Part shown: in pieces, positions 6,786 through 13,514 of the stretch
How positions within the stretch are numbered: position 1 is the first letter of the stretch
Layout of the letters: every line of letters starts with the position of its first letter
Assembly (NCBI GenBank): GCA_004173415.1
Contig: SEHC01000008.1
Coordinates: forward strand, 1-16,717
Origin: Lysobacteraceae bacterium
GTDB taxonomy: Bacteria > Pseudomonadota > Gammaproteobacteria > Xanthomonadales > Xanthomonadaceae
Length of the DNA stretch: 16,717 nucleotides
Direction of reading: 5' to 3'
Notes under the pieces: model-generated
Database searches by the model: none
Told to the model about the DNA's origin: nothing
What the model saw: the letters and a program-made list of their open reading frames with translations, nothing else
Position numbers and translations under genes: made by a program

Positions 6786-7130
6786 CTTGGTTCCACCCCG
6801 GGATATCGAATACCCCAAGAACGCAGGCATCCGTCCGTCCCGGCCAGAAACGCGCGCGCACGTGACCACCGCTACGCCAATCCAGCGTTGGCGCGTCAGC
6901 ACTCCCTTGTGTGGTGCCGGCGGGGTGAGGACAGACGCCGGTTGGCGCTACCCCTGGCAAGCGCACGTTAGAATCGACCCCGTCCCCGCACGCAGTTCCC
7001 GCATGAAGATCACACCGGCCGGCGCACCCGCCAAGGCCCGCATCCTTTTCTCCAGCCCGGCCCGGCTGCCGCGGGCGACACCTGTCCTCGCAGCGCTCCC
7101 GCATCTGCTCGCATCCACGCCGGTGCAGGC
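6786..7130. other. 345-bp divergent intergenic region
   Basis: This lies between the membrane protein (minus) and the glycosyltransferase (plus). It holds a TAGAAT (6969-6974) that is a good -10 element for plus-strand transcription, although no -35 hexamer sits at 16-18 bp (TTGGCG at 6942-6947 is 21 bp away). It also holds a possible 43-codon leader reading frame (7003-7134). Otherwise I see nothing in it. Confidence 0.4.
6969..6974 (+). promoter_or_regulatory. candidate -10 element for the glycosyltransferase gene
   Basis: TAGAAT within CGTTAGAATCGACC matches the -10 consensus at five of six positions and precedes the glycosyltransferase ATG by about 156 bp, and the small leader frame by 28 bp. 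No well-spaced -35 is visible. Confidence 0.3.
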
Positions 7131-7134
7131 ATGA
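7003..7134 (+). CDS. possible 43-codon leader ORF overlapping the glycosyltransferase start
   Basis: ATG at 7003 opens a 43-codon frame starting MKITPAGAPAKARILF, which ends in TGA at 7132-7134 and so overlaps the next gene's ATG at 7131 as ATGA. There is no clear ribosome binding site and no family likeness. The overlap geometry and the -10 element 28 bp upstream are the only support; chance is quite possible. Confidence 0.2.
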   Translation: MKITPAGAPAKARILFSSPARLPRATPVLAALPHLLASTPVQA

Positions 7135-7940
7135 TCGACGGTATGAAAGTCGGTTGCGGCATCATCACCCGCAACCGGCCGCAACAATTGCTGCGACTGT
7201 ACCGCTCCCTGCCGCTGCATTGTCTCGACACCCTGGTCATCGTCAATGACGGCGACCGGCACCCTCAGTTTGCATCGCTGGAGGCCGCGGCCGTGGTCCA
7301 CAACCCGGTCAACCTGGGGGTGGCGAAGTCGAAGAACCTGGCCTTGGCACACTGCCGGGAGCGGGGCTCGGAACACGTCTTCCTGATCGAGGACGACATT
7401 CACGTCAAAGATCCGGGCGTGTTCGCGCATTACATCGACACCGCCCTGCGGACCGGCATCCAGCACCTCAACTACAGCCAGCACGGGCTGATGAACCGCA
7501 CCAGCGACGGCAGGCCGGCGGCGCGCGCGCACGTCGACTACAGCCCGACCCTCAAAATGCCGTTCTACCTGCATTGCGTCGGCGCGTTCTCCTATTACTC
7601 CCGCCAGTGCCTGGACGCGGTAGGGCCGATGGACGAAGGCTTCTTCAATGCCTTCGAGCACGTCGACCACACCCTGGCGGTGATCAAGGCCGGCATGCAT
7701 CCACCCTTCCTGTTCTTCGCCGATGCGCCAAGATCGTGGGAGTACCTGGGCGACGAGCCGTGGAGCACCAGCCAGTCGCTGATTTCTTCACGCGCCGACC
7801 ATACCGGGCTGGTCGCCCGCGCTTCCGAGAGGTTCAGGCTCAAGCATGGCGTGCTGCCCGGCGAGGTGCCCGACACACCGCGCGAACAGGTCCTGCAATG
7901 CCTGCAGATGATCCTGCACCGGTACGCCCGCAGCCGCTGA
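7131..7940 (+). CDS. GT-A fold (family 2-like) glycosyltransferase
   Basis: This encodes a 269-residue cytosolic protein without membrane segments. It opens with the nucleotide-sugar binding strand KVGCGIITRNRPQQLLRLYRSL (6-27), continues with LVIVNDGD (35-42) and HNPVNLGVAKSKNLALAHC (57-75), and has the acidic metal-binding motif in HVFLIEDDIHV with E87-D88-D89 in the place of the usual DXD. The acceptor half contains YLHCVGAFSYYSRQCLDAVGPMDEGFFNAFEHVDHTLAVIKAGM, with an acidic/histidine cluster (FEHVDH) where family 2 enzymes carry the catalytic base. Donor and acceptor sugars cannot be predicted; no neighbouring polysaccharide genes are present. ATG 7131 or ATG 7143 could be the start; neither has a strong ribosome binding site. 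It converges with the gene at 7980-8594, 39 bp away. Confidence 0.8.
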   Translation: MIDGMKVGCGIITRNRPQQLLRLYRSLPLHCLDTLVIVNDGDRHPQFASLEAAAVVHNPVNLGVAKSKNLALAHCRERGSEHVFLIEDDIHVKDPGVFAHYIDTALRTGIQHLNYSQHGLMNRTSDGRPAARAHVDYSPTLKMPFYLHCVGAFSYYSRQCLDAVGPMDEGFFNAFEHVDHTLAVIKAGMHPPFLFFADAPRSWEYLGDEPWSTSQSLISSRADHTGLVARASERFRLKHGVLPGEVPDTPREQVLQCLQMILHRYARSR

Positions 7941-7979
7941 ACCCGGCACCACCTGCGCCGACGTCTGCGTGGTTGCGTT

Positions 7980-8594
7980 TCAACGCGGACGGAATAGCGA
8001 ACCCTTCCCGGGGCGCCAGTTCATGCCCTTGTACTCGACCTCCGCTTCGGGCTCGTCAGCCGGTTGGCCTTGCGTTGCCGTGGTGGAAAGCGTGGCGCTC
8101 TTCAGCCTGGCGGCGATGGTCGCGAAAGCGTTGATATCCGCGCCGGAAAGCATGAACTGGCTTCGGCAGACCCGGTACGCCGCACTGTGCGCACTGCCGA
8201 TCCGGGCCACCCACGCGGCAGTGACCGGCTGTTCGAGCAGTTCGATCAGCTCCCCATCGATGACCCGGCCGCGGTAGGAGGCCGGAGCAGCCGCCAACGC
8301 CTGCCCGTCGACCGACCAGGCGATGTCGTGGCAGGAGGCGAAACGCGCCGTACCGGGTCCGCCGGTTCCCTCGCCCACGGAGACGAAGGCGAGGCTGATC
8401 GACGCCGACGGCGGGTCTACGCTGAGGTTGGCGTTGAAGGTGAATACAGGTTGTGCCGGATCGCGGCTGCCGTCGGCGGTGTAGGCGATGGTGCGCTCGC
8501 CGCTGATCCGGTCGAAAGTCTCATTCACCGCCTGGGCCTGGGCATCGGCCGTGCCCAGCGCCAAGACCAGCACCCCCTTCAGCCCGCCAATCAT
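7980..8594 (-). CDS. exported protein of unknown family
   Basis: This encodes a 204-residue protein beginning MIGGLKGVLVLALGTADAQAQA, a plausible Sec signal peptide cleaved near AQA. I do not recognise the mature domain. It reads as a mostly beta-strand protein (TIAYTADGSRD, PVFTFNANLSVDP, SASISLAFVSVGEG) with two cysteines, C in FASCHDIAW and C in YRVCRSQF, that might pair in the periplasm, and a final helix DINAFATIAARLKSATL before a charged tail. A longer in-frame start at 8741 adds 49 residues that look non-coding. A TGGGG stretch precedes ATG 8594, a weak ribosome binding site. It is divergent from the DUF3606 gene. Confidence 0.6.
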   Translation of the reverse strand: MIGGLKGVLVLALGTADAQAQAVNETFDRISGERTIAYTADGSRDPAQPVFTFNANLSVDPPSASISLAFVSVGEGTGGPGTARFASCHDIAWSVDGQALAAAPASYRGRVIDGELIELLEQPVTAAWVARIGSAHSAAYRVCRSQFMLSGADINAFATIAARLKSATLSTTATQGQPADEPEAEVEYKGMNWRPGKGSLFRPR

Positions 8595-8901
8595 CCCCAG
8601 CCACGCAGCGTGGGCGCCGCGCGCAGTCTCGTCGTTTTCCAAGCCGCACTCCCCGGTGTCATGCGCGGAGAGGCGCGGCCCCCGGACCGCCTCTTCACAA
8701 CGCTGTACGGAAAGCTTGCCACTCCCGCCCCGGCGGCGCACCTGGCGCCCGACCGCGCGATTGCCGGTTCGTGCGCTGGGTCACGTTGGAACGGACATGC
8801 GTATCGGCGCTGGCGCGAGCGGGGAGCGAAGCCAGCGATCACGACTATTTCACGAGCCCCATAGAAATATCCAGCCAAGGCCAACCGGCAAGGAGAGTGC
8901 G
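8595..8901. other. 307-bp divergent intergenic region
   Basis: This lies between the unknown exported protein (minus) and the DUF3606 gene (plus). An A/T-rich patch, ATAGAAATAT (8861-8870), about 30-40 bp before the DUF3606 ATG may include the -10 element. No repeats or RNA genes are evident. Confidence 0.35.
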
Positions 8902-9186
8902 ATGTTCGATCCGCAGGCGATTCACCATGACGACGCGGTCCTGCTGGCCAGCAAGCCCGAGATCGAATACTGGACCTTGCGCTTCAACGCATCCGAGTCG
9001 CAGATCCGCCGCGCCATTGCCGCAGTCGGCGACCATCCGGCCCGGGTCAGCGCCTGGTTGCGGGAACTGCAGAAGTCAGGCTCCGGTTTCGCTGGAGAAC
9101 GGGTCACCGGCCTGTTCCAGACCGCGCTGAGGAATACCTCGTTCATGGTCTTCGGCATGTTCACGGCGCTGGTGTTCTTCAACTAG
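8902..9186 (+). CDS. small DUF3606-family protein
   Basis: This encodes a 94-residue protein. Residues 22-55 have the DUF3606 pattern: EYWTLRFNASESQIRRAIAAVGDHPARVSAWLREL, a small helical domain of unknown function that in other proteins contains a tryptophan, a 'QIRRAI..VG' helix and a VxxWL ending. The C terminus (NTSFMVFGMFTALVFFN) is hydrophobic enough to be a membrane-associated or tail-anchor helix, which is unusual for the roughly 60-residue domain alone. An AGGAGAG ribosome binding site five bases before ATG 8902 is the best in the window. The gene is monocistronic, closed by a strong intrinsic terminator at 9208-9245, which suggests high or independently controlled expression. Confidence 0.8.
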   Translation: MFDPQAIHHDDAVLLASKPEIEYWTLRFNASESQIRRAIAAVGDHPARVSAWLRELQKSGSGFAGERVTGLFQTALRNTSFMVFGMFTALVFFN

Positions 9187-9207
9187 ACGCGGGCGATACG
9201 GTCATGC

Positions 9208-9245
9208 AAACGCCGCGCGGGCAACCGTGCGGCGTTTTGTTTTGC
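9208..9245 (+). terminator. intrinsic terminator after the DUF3606 gene
   Basis: AAACGCCGC-GCGG, a GCAA loop (a GNRA tetraloop) and CCGT-GCGGCGTTT pair as a 13-bp stem with one G·U, directly followed by TTTTGTTTT-like sequence. This is a textbook factor-independent terminator 22 bp after the stop codon. Confidence 0.85.
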
Positions 9246-9439
9246 GTCCCCTGGCGGATGAACGCGACCCCCCGCATTCACGCGGATTTGCGCAATCGCC
9301 GGCATGGTGGACCCACTCCCTGCCGAGGCCCGCGCATGCGCCGTGCATACCTTGTCGTCCTCCAACGCCGCGTTTGCCGCAGCGATCGCCGGCCCGCTGC
9401 CGTTGGCGGGCTCGCGGGAACGACCGGGGGGATGCAGGC

Positions 9440-10114
9440 ATGAAGTGGATCCTGTTGTTGTTGCTGGGTCTGCTGGCGGGCGCCCTGGGGTACTGGTTGC
9501 TGTGGTCCCCGTCCCCGATGATCACCATCAACCGGAGCGCGCCGGTGCAAACAGATCCGGCGCCCGTACCCGCACGGTCCGCACCTGCAGCTGCACGCAC
9601 ACCGGTCCCTGCGTCGTCTGCGCCAACCGGTCCGGCGCCCACGGCTGCCCTTCCGCCGGCAACCGCTTCGGCGGCGTTGCTGCTGCCGGTCCAGGGCCTG
9701 GCGACGGAACAGCTGGCGGACACCTTCACCCAGGCGCGTGGAGAAGGCAGGTTGCACGACGCGATCGACATCATGGCCGCCGAAGGCACACCCGTGCTGG
9801 CGGTGGCCGATGGCACGGTCGAGAAGCTGTTCACCAGCGAGCGCGGCGGACTGACCCTCTACCAGTTCGAACCGAGTGGACGCTACGCCTACTACTACGC
9901 CCACCTGCAGCGCTATGCCGATGGAATCGCAGAGGGACAGCCGTTGCGGCGAGGGCAGGTCCTCGGCTATGTAGGCAGCACCGGCAACGCCAATCCGGAC
10001 GCCCCGCACCTGCACTTCGCGATCTTCCAGCTCGGCCCGGAACGGCGCTGGTGGGAAGGCACGGCGCTGAATCCCTATCCGGTCCTGCGCGGAGAACAGG
10101 CCCTGCCCCGCTGA
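9440..10114 (+). CDS. M23-family (LytM) metallopeptidase, membrane-anchored
   Basis: This encodes a 224-residue protein. An N-terminal hydrophobic helix (MKWILLLLLGLLAGALGYWLL) acts as anchor or uncleaved signal. A proline/alanine/threonine-rich linker (about 34-80) leads to a LytM domain (about 82-220). Expected zinc ligands are present: H106 and D110 in RLHDAIDI, and H192 in HLHF; H155 (YYYAHL) and H190 are the usual catalytic histidines. AVADGTVEKLF and GQPLRRGQVLGYVGSTGNA are characteristic strands. The enzyme is therefore likely an active endopeptidase cutting peptide cross-links of peptidoglycan at the periplasmic face. ATG 9440 starts at the membrane helix, with a G-rich stretch upstream; the frame is open further 5' without helix-like sequence. 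Confidence 0.85.
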   Translation: MKWILLLLLGLLAGALGYWLLWSPSPMITINRSAPVQTDPAPVPARSAPAAARTPVPASSAPTGPAPTAALPPATASAALLLPVQGLATEQLADTFTQARGEGRLHDAIDIMAAEGTPVLAVADGTVEKLFTSERGGLTLYQFEPSGRYAYYYAHLQRYADGIAEGQPLRRGQVLGYVGSTGNANPDAPHLHFAIFQLGPERRWWEGTALNPYPVLRGEQALPR

Positions 10115-10148
10115 CCAGGCTGGTAACCCGCAGCGCGAGCCGGCACGG

Positions 10149-10188
10149 CGCTGTCGATCCAGGCTGCGCTGGTTCGTCATCGACAGCG
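10149..10188. repeat. 10-bp perfect inverted repeat in the peptidase/SRPBCC gap
   Basis: CGCTGTCGAT (10149-10158) and ATCGACAGCG (10179-10188) are exact reverse complements separated by 20 bp, in the 103-bp gap between the M23 peptidase and the SRPBCC gene. No T tract follows, so it is more likely an operator or a leader structure than an intrinsic terminator. Confidence 0.5.
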
Positions 10189-10217
10189 AGGGCCGTCCTC
10201 GCAAGGAGCTGATCACC

Positions 10218-10664
10218 ATGTCCAATACCGTCAGGCTGCACCGCGTACTGAAGGCGCCGCCGGCGCGCATCTACCGGGCTTTCCTCGATGCTGATGCCAT
10301 GGCCAAATGGCTTCCTCCGAACGGGTTCACCGGCAAGGTCCACCACCTCGAAGCCGTGGTCGGCGGGACCTACCGGATGTCGTTCACCCATTTTTCCAGC
10401 GGCCACAGCCATGCGTTCGGCGGCACCTTCCTGGAGCTGGTTGCCGATGAGCGCATCCGCCATACCGACCGCTTCGACGATCCCGGCCTGCCCGGCGAGA
10501 TGCAGACCACCATCACCCTGAAGGCGGTTTCCTGCGGCACCGAGCTGCAAATCGTGCAGGAAGGACTACCCGAGGCCATTCCGGAAGAGCAGTGCTACCT
10601 GGGCTGGCAGGAATCGCTGGTCCTGCTCGGCAAGCTGGTTGAAGCCGACATCCCCGACGCCTGA
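10218..10664 (+). CDS. AHSA1/SRPBCC-domain protein
   Basis: This encodes a 148-residue single-domain protein. It begins VRLHRVLKAPPARIYRAFLDADAMAKWLPPNGFTGKV, the standard opening of the AHSA1 branch of the START-like SRPBCC fold, then a beta sheet including VGGTYRMSF and GTFLELVADERIRHTDRF, and ends with the long helix EEQCYLGWQESLVLLGKLVEAD. These proteins bind hydrophobic ligands; AHSA1 members in bacteria are often called polyketide cyclase/dehydrase-like or general stress proteins, usually without a proven ligand. AAGGAG about ten bases before ATG 10218 is a good ribosome binding site. The DUF1615 gene begins 40 bp downstream and may be in the same transcript. Confidence 0.85.
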   Translation: MSNTVRLHRVLKAPPARIYRAFLDADAMAKWLPPNGFTGKVHHLEAVVGGTYRMSFTHFSSGHSHAFGGTFLELVADERIRHTDRFDDPGLPGEMQTTITLKAVSCGTELQIVQEGLPEAIPEEQCYLGWQESLVLLGKLVEADIPDA

Positions 10665-10704
10665 GCAGGCTGTAATGGCCGCGGCCGGCACGTATGCTGC
10701 GGCC

Positions 10705-11889
10705 ATGAGCTGCCTGCCCCCTGACCTCGCCCTGCCCAAGCCCGCCCTGCCGAACCGGTCAACGCGGACGCCGGTGCCGGCGGCGCTGCCAGGGTCTGGC
10801 TGGACCGCTCGCCACGCCCTTGGGTGGCTGTTGTTGCCGCTGGCCCTGGCCGGCTGCGCCACCCAGGGCCCGCTGGACACCGGCCGCCCGCCGGGCGAGG
10901 TACGCGGGGAAATCACCAGGCGCCTGCCGGCCAGCCTGGCCGACCGGGACGGCTGGGCAGCCGACATCGAGTCGGCGTTCGCCGCGCAGCGCATCGAACC
11001 CAACGCCGAGAACATCTGCGCGGTGCTCGCGGTGACCGAACAGGAATCGGGCTACGTCGCCAATCCATCGATACCGGGCCTGCCGAAGATCGCCCGTGGC
11101 GAGATCGACCGCCGCGCCGCGGCCCTGCACGTTCCCCGGTTCCTGGTCGATGCCGCGCTGGCGGTGCGCTCGTCCGACGGCCGCAGCTACGCCTCGCGCC
11201 TGCAACAGGTGCGCACCGAACGTGAACTCAGCGAGCTTTACGAGGACCTGATCGGCCGCGTCCCCCTGGGCAAGCGGCTGTTCACCAACCTCAATCCGGT
11301 GCAGACCGGCGGGCCGATGCAGGTCGGCATCCCCTTCGCCGAATCCAAGGCCGCAGGCTATCCCCACCCCATCGCAGGCGGCGTTCGCGACGAAGTGTTC
11401 ACCCGTCGTGGTGGCATGTACTTCGGCATCGCCCACCTGCTCGGCTACCAGACCCCGTACACGCGCAAGGTGCATCGCTTCGCCGACTACAACGCCGGCT
11501 GGTACGCCAGCCGCAATGCCGCGTTCCAGAGCGCGGTGAGCATCGCCAGCGGCATTCCGCTGGCACTCGATGGCGACCTGCTGGCGCCGGGCGCGCCGCT
11601 GGACAAGCCCGGCCAGACCGAGCGCGCGGTACGCAGCCTGGCCGGCGAGCTGCGCATGGACGAGCGCGGCATACGCGACGCGCTGCAACGCAGCGACCAC
11701 CTGGACTTCGACGACACGCCGCTCTACTCGCGCCTGTACGCGCTGGCCGAATCGCGCGCCCGGCGTCCGCTGCCGCGGGCGATGATCCCGGGAATCAAGC
11801 TGGAAAGCCCGAAGATCACCCGCCAGCTCACCACCGCCTGGTTCGCCACCCGGGTGGACGAGCGTTATCAGCGCTGCCTGCGGCGATAG
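10705..11889 (+). CDS. DUF1615-family lipoprotein with lytic-transglycosylase-like motifs
   Basis: This encodes a 394-residue protein. A long basic n-region leads to WLLLPLALAGC with Cys51 as the lipidated residue. The rest is a DUF1615-type domain. Several blocks resemble lytic transglycosylases of the SLT type: VTEQESGY with E114-S115 (the catalytic Glu-Ser position), GPMQVG (203-208, compare G-L-M-Q), and FADYNAGWYASR (Y262-N263-A264-G265, compare A-Y-N-A-G). The order and spacing fit. This suggests a peptidoglycan-binding or -cleaving lipoprotein, but DUF1615 has no proven reaction. ATG 10705 was chosen over 10639, because the longer form would overlap the SRPBCC stop. TATGCT at 10693-10698 may be a -10, which would make a very short leader. 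Confidence 0.75.
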   Translation: MSCLPPDLALPKPALPNRSTRTPVPAALPGSGWTARHALGWLLLPLALAGCATQGPLDTGRPPGEVRGEITRRLPASLADRDGWAADIESAFAAQRIEPNAENICAVLAVTEQESGYVANPSIPGLPKIARGEIDRRAAALHVPRFLVDAALAVRSSDGRSYASRLQQVRTERELSELYEDLIGRVPLGKRLFTNLNPVQTGGPMQVGIPFAESKAAGYPHPIAGGVRDEVFTRRGGMYFGIAHLLGYQTPYTRKVHRFADYNAGWYASRNAAFQSAVSIASGIPLALDGDLLAPGAPLDKPGQTERAVRSLAGELRMDERGIRDALQRSDHLDFDDTPLYSRLYALAESRARRPLPRAMIPGIKLESPKITRQLTTAWFATRVDERYQRCLRR

Positions 11890-12027
11890 CCGTGGTCAGC
11901 GCCTGCCCCAGCGCAGCAGGCTGGCATGCCGCCGCCCCGGCGCATGTCGAATTTCACCGCGACTGATCGTCGCCTGCTGGAAGGTGTCCACCCACCGGCT
12001 TCATTCCCAACGCGAACGGAGATTGCC

Positions 12028-12777
12028 ATGTCCTATTTCGACGGCTTCATCCTGGCGGTGCCCACCGCCAACCGGCAGAAGTTCATCGACCACGCCAAGC
12101 TGGGCGATTCGGTATTCATGGACCTGGGCGCATTGCGCATCCTCGAATGCTGGGCCGACGACGTCCCCGACGGCAAGCTCACCGACTTCCGCAAGTCGGT
12201 GCAGGCCACGGCCGACGAGTCGGTGGTGTTCTCGTGGATCGAATGGCCGGACAAGGCCGCCCGCGACGCGGCCATGGAAAAGATGATGAGCGGCATCGAG
12301 AGCGACCCGCGTCTCTCCCCGGAAACGAACCCGATGCCGTTCGATGGCAAGCGCATGATCTATGGCGGCTTCGCACCGCTGCTGGAACTGGGCGCGCCGC
12401 CCGCCGCCCTGCCCTACGTCGACGGCATCGTGCTGGCCGTGCCGACCGCCAACAAGCAGCAATACACCGACTTCGCCAGGAAGTTCGACGACATCTTCAT
12501 CGAGTTCGGCGCCCTGCGCATCGTCGAAGGCTGGGGCGACGACGTGCCTGACGGCAAGCTCACCGATTTCCGCAGGGCGGTGCAGGCCGGCGCTGACGAA
12601 AGTGTGGTCTTCTCGTGGATCGAATGGCCGGACAAGGCCATCCGCGACGCGGGCATGAAGAAGATGATGGAAGACCCACGCATGGATCCGGCCAACCCGG
12701 ACAATCCGAAGATGCCCTTCGACGGCAAGCGCATGTTCTTCGGCGGCTTCAGGCCGGTGGTCGCGCTGACTCCCTGA
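12028..12777 (+). CDS. tandem DUF1428 protein (two YbaA-like domains)
   Basis: This encodes a 249-residue soluble protein made of two copies of the DUF1428 domain, which normally forms a protein of about 115-125 residues. Copy 1 spans about 2-120 and copy 2 about 129-247, offset by 127 residues. Matching motifs are FDGFILAVPTAN and VDGIVLAVPTAN, DDVPDGKLTDFR at 44-55 and 171-182, DESVVFSWIEWPDKA at 63-77 and 190-204, and PFDGKRM near each end. The fold is a ferredoxin-like dimeric barrel of unknown function; a fused pair would form the dimer in one chain. GGAGA six bases before ATG 12028 fits a ribosome binding site. A hairpin at 12806-12836 ends the gene. Confidence 0.85.
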   Translation: MSYFDGFILAVPTANRQKFIDHAKLGDSVFMDLGALRILECWADDVPDGKLTDFRKSVQATADESVVFSWIEWPDKAARDAAMEKMMSGIESDPRLSPETNPMPFDGKRMIYGGFAPLLELGAPPAALPYVDGIVLAVPTANKQQYTDFARKFDDIFIEFGALRIVEGWGDDVPDGKLTDFRRAVQAGADESVVFSWIEWPDKAIRDAGMKKMMEDPRMDPANPDNPKMPFDGKRMFFGGFRPVVALTP

Positions 12778-12805
12778 GCGGGCGGGCACGCAAGCCCGAT
12801 CCGGC

Positions 12806-12836
12806 CACACAGGGCGGATACCGTCCGCCCTGCGTG
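12806..12836. terminator. hairpin between convergent genes
   Basis: CAGGGCGGA (12810-12818), loop TACCG, and TCCGCCCTG (12824-12832) form a perfect 9-bp stem, extended by CAC/GTG across one mismatch. It lies between the stops of the DUF1428 and TPR genes. There is no strong T run on either strand; a bidirectional terminator is the likely role. Confidence 0.5.
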
Positions 12837-12842
12837 CGTTGG

Positions 12843-13370
12843 CTACTCCTGCGGTGGCACGCCCAGGTACGCGCCGGCGGCATGCAGGGTCGCCCACAGG
12901 TCATCGCGTTCGGCTTCGAAGGACCGGTCGAACAGGCGCTCCGCCGCCGCCCGGTCGCCTTGCAGCAGGTAATAGGCGCCCACTTCGGCCAGGCCGGTGG
13001 CTTCCTCCGGATTGGCCGCCAGGTAGCGGTCGAACATGCCCCAGGCACGGTCCCATTCGCCCGCTTCGCGATACACGCGCGCGATCCGGTAAACGTCGCT
13101 GTCTTCGTGCTTGCCGGCGAGGATCGCGTCGAAAATCCGCTGGCTCTCTTCCTCGAAGCCGCCGAGGTAGTACACGCGGCCGACGCCGATCCGCTCCCAG
13201 CTGCCCTTGCCGGCCTGCGCAAGCGCCGTGTCGAGCAGCGCCTTGGCGGCCTGCTGCTGCGGTTGCCCCTGGTACATCAGCGGCGTGGCCCCCGGCTTCG
13301 CCGCATGGGCCCCGCCCATGCCGGCCACGAAAACGATGGCGGCCACTGCCGCCTTGATCCCCTTGCCCAT
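12843..13370 (-). CDS. exported TPR-repeat protein
   Basis: This encodes a 175-residue protein. MGKGIKAAVAAIVFVAGMGGAHAA is a signal peptide. The mature part is made of about three tetratricopeptide-like helical pairs: GVGRVYYLGGFEEESQRIFDAIL, YRIARVYREAGEWDRAWGMFDRYLAANPE (the clearest, with the G/A-Y-P spacing) and GLAEVGAYYLLQGDRAAAERLFDRSFEAE. TPR arrays bind partner proteins; a periplasmic scaffold role is inferred. GGGGAG just before ATG 13370 serves as ribosome binding site. It lies 144 bp downstream of the FKBP gene on the same strand, with a small GGCCGC/GCGGCC stem in the gap. Confidence 0.75.
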   Translation of the reverse strand: MGKGIKAAVAAIVFVAGMGGAHAAKPGATPLMYQGQPQQQAAKALLDTALAQAGKGSWERIGVGRVYYLGGFEEESQRIFDAILAGKHEDSDVYRIARVYREAGEWDRAWGMFDRYLAANPEEATGLAEVGAYYLLQGDRAAAERLFDRSFEAERDDLWATLHAAGAYLGVPPQE

Positions 13371-13514
13371 CCCGCTCCCCTGTGCGCTGTGGTGCCATGG
13401 GGATCGAACATCCGCATGGGCAGGCCCCCGCCTGCCGCACCGATTATCCAGATCGGCCGCGCTTGCGGCCGGGCCGGGAGCAGGCGCATGCCCACTCCCG
13501 CCCGCGCATCCCGG

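Noticed and set aside
5998..7104. A 368-codon minus-strand frame
   Set aside because: It is a different frame over the multi-pass membrane protein gene, with no membrane pattern or motif of its own.
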